DNA from: Methylomonas paludis
GTDB lineage: Bacteria > Pseudomonadota > Gammaproteobacteria > Methylococcales > Methylomonadaceae
Assembly (NCBI RefSeq): GCF_018734325.1
Contig: NZ_CP073754.1
Location: forward strand, 1,736,001 to 1,800,000
Direction of reading: 5' to 3'
DNA: 64,000 nucleotides
Shown: piece by piece, positions 44,484 to 54,200 of the stretch
Position numbering within the stretch: the stretch's first letter is position 1
Layout of the letters: each line of letters begins with the position of its first letter
The notes under the pieces: generated by a model
The model's database searches: none
What the model saw: only the letters and a program-made list of their open reading frames with translations
Told to the model about the DNA's origin: nothing
Position numbers and translations under genes: made by a program

Positions 44484-45218
44484 TCAGCCCATAATCAGTT
44501 GGTAAATCTTTTTTTCCGCCTGATAGCAAGAACAGGCGGCTGCTTCCAAACCAGCGCGGTTAAGTACGGTGATATGGCCGCGCCGATAACTGATCAGTTT
44601 CCGGCGTTGCAATGAACTGGCGGCTTTAGTGATACCCACTCGGCGTACACCCAGCATATAGGCCAAAAATAAGTGGGTAATGTGAAAAGTGTCGGCGTGG
44701 GCACGATCCTGCGTCATCAACAGCCAGCGCGCCAGACGGGCTTCTACCACATGAATCCGGCAACAGGCCGCAGTTTGAGCCAGTTCGCTAACTGTTACAT
44801 AAAGATAGCGTTTTAACATGCTGTATAGCGCCGGACTGTTGGCAACTTCCTGAGTAAATGCCGCCGCACTAATGCGCAATGCCGGCCCAGCTCCCTGAAC
44901 TAGGGCCTGAAACGGGGCAATTTCTACACCCAGGATTAAAGTAATGCCTGCCATGCCTTCGTTACCGATTAATCCCACTTCCAAACCAGCATTGCCTTCC
45001 AACGGCGTTACCAGTGAAATAAAACTACCGGTGGGAAAATACACGTGCGGCACCTGATCGCCATGTTCGTAAATAATATCGCCAAATTCAAGTTGGACAG
45101 GTTCACAAAGGCTGACTAACTGTTCACGATCAGCAAACGGCAATGCTGTCAGGAGTTGATTGGCGGCATAATTAGGTCGGGTGGATGTCAATATCTTTAC
45201 TCCGTTAAGGTTTAACAA
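44484..45218 (-). CDS. Crp/Fnr-family transcriptional regulator
   Basis: A 244-residue regulator with an N-terminal cyclic-nucleotide-binding-like beta roll (FGDIIYEHGDQVPHVYFPTG, VGLIGNEGMAG) and a C-terminal winged helix (AYMLGVRRVGITKAASSLQR, then RKLISYRRGHITVLNRAGLE). It lacks the FNR iron-sulfur cysteines at the N-terminus. Two adjacent cysteines (AACCR, ~160) and a CSC (near the end) are present. Convergent with the CDF remnant; divergent from the small-protein genes that start at 45546. Effector unknown. Confidence 0.87.
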   Translation of the reverse strand: MLNLNGVKILTSTRPNYAANQLLTALPFADREQLVSLCEPVQLEFGDIIYEHGDQVPHVYFPTGSFISLVTPLEGNAGLEVGLIGNEGMAGITLILGVEIAPFQALVQGAGPALRISAAAFTQEVANSPALYSMLKRYLYVTVSELAQTAACCRIHVVEARLARWLLMTQDRAHADTFHITHLFLAYMLGVRRVGITKAASSLQRRKLISYRRGHITVLNRAGLEAAACSCYQAEKKIYQLIMG

Positions 45219-45545
45219 TGCACTTTACACCATCAAACTGACACTAAAGATGGCTGTTAGCATCCACAATACGCCCCAGGCCACCAATAGTCTGTCTGGT
45301 AGCGTACGGAGTTTGTAAATATTTACTTGTCAAACAATTTATGTGTTGTAGCGTACAGACGGGTATCTTGACTTTAGCTATGCTAAATGCCGGAGACTGG
45401 AAGTAACTCTTACCTGCTGTCGGCTTACGCCCGGCATGGCGTGCCTGATCAGGCCATTTTCCTGACGAGACTAAATCAATAGTGGTGTCGGCGATTTATA
45501 TGCGGTATTCCCGATGCCTAATTCTTTATCCGCAAGGAGTCATTT
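45219..45545. other. Divergent gap upstream of the envelope genes
   Basis: About 330 bases between the Crp/Fnr gene and the gene at 45546, presumably with both promoters. AAGGAG (45533-45538) is the ribosome site of the latter. I see no complete FNR/CRP box, riboswitch or repeat. Confidence 0.4.
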
Positions 45546-45965
45546 ATGAAACGATTATTGGCAATATTACTGCTCCAGGTGCTGTATCAAACGGTAAGCT
45601 ATGCAGAACAACCTGCAGTCGAACCCCAAACTCAAGGCGAGGTCAGTTTTGTCAGCGGCGGGGTAGGCGGCGAGGAACGTCATGCTCTGCAAGCCTTGCG
45701 GTCTGAATATAATTTAAGTTTGCTGTTTTCGGTAAAAGGCAGTGGTGAGTATTTGAGTGATGTCAAAGTGCGTATCGAAGACGCTAAAGGCAAAATCTAT
45801 CTGGAAACAGTCTCTGACGGACCGATTTTATATGCCAAGCTGAAACCAGGCAAATACCATGTATCCGCCGCTCAAAATGGTTATGAAATCTATAAAAAAG
45901 TCACGTTGGATACCAGCAAAATCACAGCACTATCTTTCGTTTGGCCGCAAGAAAAATCCAATTGA
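45546..45965 (+). CDS. Small exported protein with a carboxypeptidase-regulatory-like fold
   Basis: A 139-residue protein with a signal peptide (cleavage near SYA-EQ, residue 20). The mature part contains GEYLSDVKVRIEDAKGKIYL and LYAKLKPGKYHVSAAQNGYE, the pattern of a transthyretin-like/carboxypeptidase regulatory-like beta sandwich. It probably resides in the periplasm or on the outer membrane. No catalytic residues are visible and the function is unknown. AAGGAG precedes the ATG. Divergent from the Crp/Fnr gene. Confidence 0.78.
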   Translation: MKRLLAILLLQVLYQTVSYAEQPAVEPQTQGEVSFVSGGVGGEERHALQALRSEYNLSLLFSVKGSGEYLSDVKVRIEDAKGKIYLETVSDGPILYAKLKPGKYHVSAAQNGYEIYKKVTLDTSKITALSFVWPQEKSN

Positions 45966-46129
45966 ATTTAGCGTTGCTGACAGAGCAGAAAATTAGCGCT
46001 GATTATGTTCGATGTCGCACAGAACTCGACCTATTATAGGTTTACAGTTATTACACCTATTGCCGCCAAGTTTGGCGGCTTGCCAGTGTTCATTGTCTGC
46101 TCCTAAGTAGCCCTGATCGTTTGATCGCC

Positions 46130-46168
46130 CGCCTCATGTGTTTCAGCAACGCAATGAGGCGTTTTTTT
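46130..46168 (+). terminator. Rho-independent terminator
   Basis: CGCCTCAT (46130-46137) pairs with ATGAGGCG (46154-46161), followed by seven T (46162-46168). It ends the transcript of the gene at 45546-45965 and separates it from the lipoprotein genes at 46332. Confidence 0.85.
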
Positions 46169-46331
46169 GCATTCTACAGCCTGATTTCGGCCACCTCATA
46201 ACCCTTTCCGATTTCAATGCCGCTGGTCTCGATAGCAGCTCTCTAGTCAATGTTCGTTAGCGCACTGTTTTAATTAAGCGAAACGTGTCTAATTGATTTG
46301 TATTCGAAGTTAACTTACTGGATAAAACATC

Positions 46332-46724
46332 ATGAACACATTTTACCGATTCAGATCAACTCAATGGCTACAGATTTTAGGGGTTAGCGTTTCTGCCGTA
46401 CTTTTAACCGCTGCCTGTGCCAACAACCCGCCACCTACTGAGCAAATAGCCGTAGCCAAAGCCGCTGTCAACAATGCCAGTGCCGCCGGTGCTACCGAAT
46501 TTGCCCCATTACCGCTCAGATATGCTCAGGACAAAATGGAAGCCGCAGAGCATGCCATGGACAAAGAAGATTATCACGTAGCCCGGCTATTGGCAGAAGA
46601 AGCTGAAGTGGATGCTTTGCTGTCAACAGCAACCGCGCGTTCCGTTAAGGCGCAAAAAGCAGTTAGCCAGTTGCAGCAGGACAATACCGTGCTGCGCCAG
46701 GAAATTGATCGTAAAACCCAATAA
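46332..46724 (+). CDS. DUF4398-type lipoprotein
   Basis: A 130-residue protein with a lipoprotein signal (VLLTAAC, lipid Cys about residue 29). The mature part is alanine-rich helix with the DUF4398 pattern (AKAAVNNASAAGATEFAPLP, then YAQDKMEAAEHAMDKEDYHV). It lies 18 bases before the OmpA-like gene, which begins with a similar helical region. These small helical lipoproteins are usually linked to the envelope; the exact role is unknown. Confidence 0.82.
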   Translation: MNTFYRFRSTQWLQILGVSVSAVLLTAACANNPPPTEQIAVAKAAVNNASAAGATEFAPLPLRYAQDKMEAAEHAMDKEDYHVARLLAEEAEVDALLSTATARSVKAQKAVSQLQQDNTVLRQEIDRKTQ

Positions 46725-46742
46725 TCAGCTCAGGAATTCAAT

Positions 46743-47567
46743 ATGAAAACTATTCACTATCTATCCATAAGCCTGATTGCCACCCTGCTGGCCGGTTGCG
46801 GTGCCAATCCCAAGAATGCTTCGCTGGTCGATGCACATGAACGTTATAACACTGCCAGAAATAATGCAGAAGTCACCAATCAGGCGCCGCTGGAATTGAA
46901 AGATGCCGCCGATACCCTGAAAAAAGCAGATTCTGCTTTCCAGGAAGATGATGATGACGTGCAAACCGTTGATCATCTGGCCTATGTCGCTAGTCAGCAG
47001 GTCGGCATTGCTCAGGAAACCGCCAAACGCAAAATTGCAGAAATTGCCGTCACCAATGCCGAAGCCAGTCGCAGTAAAGTGCAACTGGATGCCAGAACCG
47101 CCGAAGCAGACTCAGCCAAACGCCAAGTGGCCGGCGACAAAGACATCATTGCCCAGCAGGCTATCCTGATCAATGAATTAAACGCCAAAAAAACTGAACG
47201 CGGCTTCATGATTACCTTGGGCGATGTATTGTTTCGTACCAATAAGGCTCAACTTGAATCCGGCGGTACCCGTAATGTGGCAAAACTGGCGGATTTTTTG
47301 AACCAATATCCCGATTATAAAGTGCTGATTGAGGGTTATACCGATAGCACCGGCAGCCATGACTATAATCAGGAACTGTCTGATCGCCGTGCCTACTCAG
47401 TGCGTAGCGCTTTAGTCGATATGTCCATCAACAGCAATCGTATTGAAACCCGTGGCTATGCCGATGAGTATCCAGTGGCCAGCAATGCCACCGCTGCTAA
47501 TCGCCAGTTAAATCGCCGGGTAGAAATTGTGCTGTCCGATGCTAACGGCAATATCACCGAGCGCTAA
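46743..47567 (+). CDS. OmpA-family lipoprotein with DUF4398-like helical region
   Basis: A 274-residue protein: lipoprotein signal (ATLLAGCG, Cys19), a helical region of about 120 residues resembling the preceding protein, then a C-terminal OmpA domain (ITLGDVLFRTNKAQLESGGT, VLIEGYTDSTGSHDYNQELS, SDRRAYSVRSALVDM, NRRVEIVLSD) with the Asp/Arg pair for binding meso-diaminopimelate. It should link the outer membrane to peptidoglycan. Probably co-transcribed with 46332-46724. Confidence 0.88.
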   Translation: MKTIHYLSISLIATLLAGCGANPKNASLVDAHERYNTARNNAEVTNQAPLELKDAADTLKKADSAFQEDDDDVQTVDHLAYVASQQVGIAQETAKRKIAEIAVTNAEASRSKVQLDARTAEADSAKRQVAGDKDIIAQQAILINELNAKKTERGFMITLGDVLFRTNKAQLESGGTRNVAKLADFLNQYPDYKVLIEGYTDSTGSHDYNQELSDRRAYSVRSALVDMSINSNRIETRGYADEYPVASNATAANRQLNRRVEIVLSDANGNITER

Positions 47568-47649
47568 TCCAGCCTAACTATAGGCCGAACATTTCCCAAA
47601 ATGCCTTAACGGTACTTAAACAATGACGACAATTAACAAAGAGAATCTT

Positions 47650-47937
47650 ATGAAAACTAAAGAAGAATATATAGACAGCCTCTCCGCCGAATTAAAAGAA
47701 TGGAGTGCTGAAATTGATGTGTTAAACGCCAAAGCCGAACTCGCTGCGGAAGACATAAAACTGCAATATTACGCCGATATCGCTGCCTTAAAAGCCAAAG
47801 AAGCGGTAGCCACAGCTAAAATCAAGGAATTACAAGAGGCTAGCGGTGATGCCTGGGATGCGGTGAAAGATACTGCTGAACATGTTTGGCATGACTTGCG
47901 TACCGGTCTGGCCAGCATAGTTTCCAAATTCAATTAA
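47650..47937 (+). CDS. Small coiled-coil protein
   Basis: A 95-residue, highly charged, alanine/lysine/glutamate-rich helical protein (KEEYIDSLSAELKEWSAEID, AALKAKEAVATAKIKELQEA) with an amphipathic C-terminus (AWDAVKDTAEHVWHDLRTGL). No signal peptide. The start at 47650 is favoured by AAAGAG just upstream; an ATG at 47623 is in frame. Proteins of this shape are often stress-induced, but I recognise no named family. A terminator follows. Confidence 0.7.
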   Translation: MKTKEEYIDSLSAELKEWSAEIDVLNAKAELAAEDIKLQYYADIAALKAKEAVATAKIKELQEASGDAWDAVKDTAEHVWHDLRTGLASIVSKFN

Positions 47938-47949
47938 TTCGGTACCAAC

Positions 47950-47980
47950 TCAAGCCCGCCCAAACCGGGGCTTGAATTTT
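47950..47980 (+). terminator. Rho-independent terminator
   Basis: TCAAGCCC (47950-47957) pairs with GGGCTTGA (47968-47975), then ATTTT. Directly after the coiled-coil gene. Confidence 0.75.
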
Positions 47981-48296
47981 ACGGCATTAAAAAATTAGTA
48001 ACTACTCAGCGTCCAAGTATCTCCTTAAAAAACCAGGTAGTTGTGGGTGCAAAACGCAGTACAACGCATCAATAAAAGCTAAGTACTTGTTTAAAAAGGA
48101 TCATACAAAGTTACGCTGAGTAATTACAAAATTATCTATCAAATACCTGAATATAGGATGTGCCGAGGCAAGAATGCGCATCGTTCGCGATTGATGCGCA
48201 TCGCAGCGTGCCGCACAACCTATTTTTATTGAAGCGCCATTCGACATTGGATTTGATTTCGGCAACGCTGAGTAAGAAAAATATGGAGAAGTCAAT
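47981..48296. repeat. Gap with an intergenic repeat before the glucan synthase gene
   Basis: No gene. Positions ~48151-48215 (AGGATGTGCC, GCATCGTTCGCGATTGATGC) match the repeat at ~6045-6105, and part of it recurs at ~57680-57715. The ribosome site (ATGGAGAAG, ~48282-48290) of the next gene lies at the end. No promoter could be fixed. Confidence 0.5.
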
Positions 48297-51200
48297 ATGG
48301 CAAAACAGTTACAGCGCAGAAAAAAAGTCAGGCTAGCCCATCCTGGCGGCGATGAAACGCCGATTCGCTTTGAATTATTCAGCACCGAACGACTGACGGA
48401 ACATGCCTATAGTTTGGCTAAAGCCCAAAAAGTGGCTTATCCCAAAGTCGGGCAGCGCCTGATTCCCCGAGTCCGGGAAAACGCCGAAGTATTATTTGCC
48501 GCCTATCAAGCGGTCGCTAAGACAGTGCGCGAACAGCGCGCCATTACCCCGGCAGCAGAATGGTTGCTGGATAATTTTCATATTATTGAAGAACAAGTCA
48601 GTAATATAGACATTGATTTGCCGGAAAGCTATTACCAGGAACTGCCAAAATTGTCGGAAGGATTTCTGGTCGGTTATCCCCGCGTCTACGGTATAGTCTG
48701 GGCTTTGGTGGCGCACACCGACAGCCGCTTTACCCCGGAACTGCTGACTCTATTCGTTAATGCCTATCAGGAAGTAACACCGCTCAGTCTTGGCGAATTA
48801 TGGGCAATACCGATTACCCTGCGTGTGGTGCTGGTCGAAAACTTGCGGCGACTGGCAGTCAGTATCATGCGCTCCCAGTCTGGCCGGGAACTGGCAGATG
48901 AGTATATCGACGCAACTGAACAACTTGGCATACACAATGATAGGCCCAGCCCGGATATCGCCCCGGCGGAACTGCCGACTGAACCATTACGTCAGGCCTA
49001 TGCCGTACAGATTCTGCTGCGCTCCCACGATCCGCATCCTGCCGGCTCATTGTCTCTGGATTTTCTCAATGACTGGCTGAAACAGCAGAACCTGAGTCTG
49101 GAAGATCTGGTGCATCGCGAACATGCCGAACAAATTGCCGACAATCTGACCGTCCGCAATATCATTACCAGTATGCGCGCTATTTCCGCTTTTGAATGGC
49201 CGGATTTTATCGAAGCCGTCAGCCATGTTGATCACTGTTTACGTGGTCACCCCGGTTATGCCGCAATGGATTTTCTTACCCGCGACCGCTATCGCCATGC
49301 CATCGAAGAACTGGCCAAACGTTCTGTTTACACGGAATTAGCCATAGCCCAGCAATTGATGCTGAAAATTCAGAACATCAGCACCAGTTCAGCGGGGTTC
49401 GAACGGCTAATTGAGCCGGGCTACTACTTAATCGGTGCCGGGCGTTATGGCTTTGAAACTGAAGTCGGTTACCGGGCCAGTCTTAAGCAAAAACTGCTGC
49501 GCGGCTATGTAGCCGATTCGGGGCTGGCTTATCTGAGCAGTCTGGCCGGTTTGACGTTATTATTATTCTGCTGGCCGTTGGCGGCCAGCATCAATGCCGG
49601 ACTGGGCGGTCTGGCTATTAGCTTGATTGCTTTATGTATTCTGTTTCCGGTTTCGGATATCGCTATCGGATTTTTCAATCAATTAATCATCGCCGGTCTG
49701 CCGCCCCGGCATTTGCCGCGCCTGGAACTCAAAACCGGCGTTCCGGCAGACGTGAGTACCTTTGTCGTGGTGCCCACGCTGTTTTTTAAAGAAGCCGAGG
49801 TGCTGGATCAGGTCAGACAGATGGAAATTCACTATCTGGCCAATCCGGACGGAGCGGTGCGGTTTGCACTGTTGTCGGACTGGATCGATGCCGACCAGGA
49901 AACCCTGGCAAATGATGCCAAACTGTTAGCCTTGGCCGTCGGCGGTGTAGCGGCACTTAACACCAAATACGCTGCAGAACGATTTTTTATCTTTCACCGT
50001 AAACGCTTGTGGAATCCCAGCGAAGCCAAATGGATGGGTTGGGAACGCAAGCGCGGTAAGCTGCATGAATTTAACCGTTTATTGCGCGGCGCCACCGACA
50101 CCTCGTTTCTGGCAGTCAATGGTCAGCCCGCAGCAGCCCCTCCAGGGGTGTGTTATGTCATTACTCTGGATGCCGATACCAAATTACCGATGGGCACAGT
50201 GGCCCAATTAGTCGGCGTGGCCATGCACCCGTTAAATCAGCCGGTTTTTGACAGCAAAAGCCAGCGTATAGTTGATGGTTACGGCATACTCCAGCCGCGG
50301 GTAACGCCAACCCTGCCGCAACGCCGCGAACACTCATTGTTTCACCAGTTGTTCGCCGGCGCAGCCGGGTCGGATGCCTATGCCAGTTCGGTTTCTGAAC
50401 TCTATCAGGATTTATTTGCACTGGGTACCTATAGCGGTAAGGGTTTATATCATGTTGACAGTTTCGAAGCGGCATTAGCCGGGCGAGTGCCAGACAACAC
50501 TCAGCTGAGTCATGATCTGTTTGAAAGTGTTTACGCTCGCTGTGCACTGGTTAGTGATATTGAGTTTTTTGAAGAATTTCCTTGTCATACCGAGGTAGCG
50601 GCTTCGCGGGAACATCGCTGGGCGCGCGGCGACTGGCAGTTATTGCCCTGGATATTCGGCACCAGCGGCAGCAATATGCCCTTGTTGGGCCGCTGGAAAA
50701 TGCTCGACAACTTACGCCGTTCCCTGTCGGCACCGGCAGCATTTGCGGCGCTGGTGTTGAGTTGGGCCATTCCCGGTGCGCCGCACGCGTTGCTGACCGG
50801 CCTGGTGCTGACGGCTCTGGCTATTCCCACCATCATGGCCTGCACCAAAAGCCTGGCACCGCCCAGGCGCGGCATTTCATCGTTTACCCATTGGCGAAAC
50901 ACCTTGCAGACTGTGCTCTGGGCTATCGGTAACAGCCTGGTGGCACTGGTGTTTCTGGTGCAACATGCCTGGTTGATGACCGATGCCATCGCCAATACCC
51001 TGGTCAGATTATTAATTACCCGGCGGCGCTTGCTGAAATGGGTAACGGCCTTACAGGCCAAAAATGTTTCGGATAATACTCTAAAAAATCTGCTTAAGCC
51101 CTTGGGCCGTTCATCCTTGCTGGTGCTTGGTGCGGCGGCGGTGGTGTTAATCGGTAATCCCGCCGGATTGACGGTGGCTGCGCCGTTTATGCTGTTGTGG

Positions 51201-54200
51201 TTATTGGCCCCAATACTTGCCCGCAGCTTAAGTCTGCCACCCAAGCTGGATAAAGCCGAACAGCTGCAAGCAGGGGATGCCCAAGCCATGCGTTTGCTGG
51301 GTCGGCGTATCTGGCGGTTTTTTACCGTTTTTGTGACGGCAGACGAACATCATTTACCCCCGGACAATTTTCAGGAAGACCCGGAACCCGTTATCGCCCA
51401 GCGCAGTTCGCCCACCAATTTTGGCCTGTATCTGTTGTCGGTGGCGGCAGCCCGTGATTTTGGCTGGATCGGTCTGCTAGAGGCTATGGACAGGCTGGAG
51501 GCCAGTATGACCACACTGAACGGTCTGGCCCGGCTGAACGGTCATTTTTACAACTGGTACGATACCCGTGATTTACGAATTTTGGAACCCGCTTATATTT
51601 CCACTGTGGATAGCGGAAATCTGGCCGGACATCTGCTTACCTTGGCGGAAACCTGCCGGGAAACGCTGAGCAAACCGCTGTTGCTTAGGCACAGTTTGCC
51701 GGGTTTGATCGATACTCATGCTTTATTGACAGCCGAACTTGCCGCCATCAGTGATGATAAACGCACCTTGACGGTCACACTGGCTGAGCTACGCCAAAAA
51801 ACCTCATTACTGGGCGAGATGTTGCAAACAAGACCAGTCGATGCCCCAGCTTGGGCCGAGCTTTGGCAGAAATTGCCAAAATGTGCCGAGAATCTGCAGG
51901 ATTTGGCTAGTGCTTACGCTGCCGAACGCGGCGATGCCGAACACAGCGAAATGCTGACTTGGTGCGGATTGCTATGTGACGATATTCGTTCCCAGACCCG
52001 CGACATCGATACTTTGTTGCCCTGGATTAAGCTCACCAGCCAATTTGACGCCATTCACCTGGTAGCCAGCCAAGCCCAGCATCCCGTCTGGTGGCAGGCC
52101 GCCGTACTGGATATCCCTTTAAACCAGTTGGCAGATTTCTACACCAGGACTTTGGACGAGTGGCAGGGTATCAATGCCCCCGATTTGCCGGTGGCTAGTT
52201 TGAAGGCGTTGGTGAAATTGCGCTGGGCGGCTGAGCAAACTAATTTGTTATGCAAGCGTCTGGAACGCTTGGCGGCCCAATCGGACAAGTTGTTTAATGA
52301 GATGGATTTTGGCTTTTTGTATGACCACAAACGCCACATGCTGACCTTGGGTTATTCCGCAACAGAAGGTCGTGCTGATGACAGTTATTATGACTTGCTG
52401 GCTTCCGAGGCCAGACTGGCCAGTTTTATTGCCATTGCCAAACGTGAAGTGCCCAGCAACCACTGGTTTCATTTAGGCCGGCGCGTCACCCGCGCCGCAA
52501 AGGGTACAGTGTTGTTATCCTGGTCGGGGTCTATGTTTGAATATCTGATGCCTTCACTGGTCACATTTACTCCGCGTTACAGTCTGCTGGATCAAACCTG
52601 CCGGCTGGTGGTAAAACGCCAGATCGAGTATGGCAAAGAATGCGGCATACCTTGGGGCGTGTCGGAATCGGCGTTTAACAGCCGCGATATTGCCCTGACT
52701 TACCAGTATTCGGCGTTTGGTGTTCCCGGTCTGGGCATGAAGCGCGGACTAGGCGAAAACCGGGTGATTGCGCCTTACGCAACGGCGCTGGCCGCCATGT
52801 ATTCACCCCATGCCGCCGTGGAGAATTTTGCCCGACTTACTGAACAGGGCGCTTTGGGCCGCTATGGTTTTTACGAAGCTCTCGATTATACGCCGGTGCG
52901 GCTTTCCGAAGGCCAGCAAGTAGCGATAGTACGTTGTTATATGGCTCATCATCAGGGCATGTCCTTACTGGCATTTGCCAATGCTGTGCATGACGGAACC
53001 ATGCGTCACCGCTTTCACAATGCTGCCCTAATCCAGGCAGCGGATTTGCTGTTGCAGGAACGCATACCCCAAGGGGCCGATACCAGCAGCCTGCCTTTGA
53101 CTCAAGCCTTGGCCGAAATCAAGGAAATAGTTCAGACTCCAGTGAAACGGCTGTCGTCACCCATGTCGGCCAGTCCGTCCACTCAATTGCTTTCCAATGG
53201 CCGCTATACCGTCATGATCACCGGCTCCGGCTCCGGCTACAGTCAATGGCGTAATCTGGCCTTGACTCGCTGGCGTGAAGATGTCACCCGGGATGCCTGG
53301 GGAAGTTATCTGTATCTGCGCGATGTCGAAAGTGGACAGGTCTGGTCGGCCACTTATCAACCGACCACAGTTATCCCGGAACATTATGAGGTGGTGTTTG
53401 TAGAGGATAGGGCCAAAATCAGCCGTAGCGATTTTGATATCACCAGTACCCTGGAAATTGTGATTTCCCCGGAGGACGACGCCGAAATCCGCCGGTTGAG
53501 TTTAACTAATAACGGTATGCACAGCCGGGAAATTGAAATTACCTCCTATGCCGAGCTGGTGCTGACCAGCGCAGCAGCGGATATTGCCCATCCGGCATTT
53601 TCCAATTTATTTGTCCAAACCGAATATCGGGCGCAAAGTCGGGGTTTGATTGCGCATCGCCGCCCCCGCACCCAGGAAGATCGACCTATCTGGCTGGCCC
53701 ATGTATTGGCGGGCAGTCAGGCCAACGAAGGCCTGCAATATGAAACCGACCGCTCGCGTTTTATTGGCCGCGGCCTGAATTTACGTGCGCCGATTGCGAT
53801 CATGGATGGCCGGCCTTTGAGTAACACGGTCGGATCGGTACTTGATCCGATCTTTAGCCTGCGCACCAGGGTGCGGATTGCGGCGGGTACGACTGAACAC
53901 CTGACCTTTACCACCTTGGCAGCCTTATCCCGCCAGCATGCCGAAGATCTGGCCGACAAATATCATAACACCGAGTCCTGGGAACGGGTGTCTGCACTGG
54001 CCTGGACACATGCTCAAGTGCAACTGCATCATTTGCATACCAAACCGGAGGAAGCTCAGTTGTTTCAGGCTTTGGCCAATCGCTTGATTTATAGTGATTC
54101 TACCTTACGGCCATACGGCCGATTATTGCAGATGAACACGCTGAACGTGACCAGTTTGTGGCGCTACGGCATTTCCGGTGACCGGCCCATTATTTTGTTG

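Noticed and set aside
50585-51289. 234-residue ORF antisense to the glucan synthase gene
   Set aside because: Shadow frame in a GC-rich coding region; no family resemblance and no start signal.
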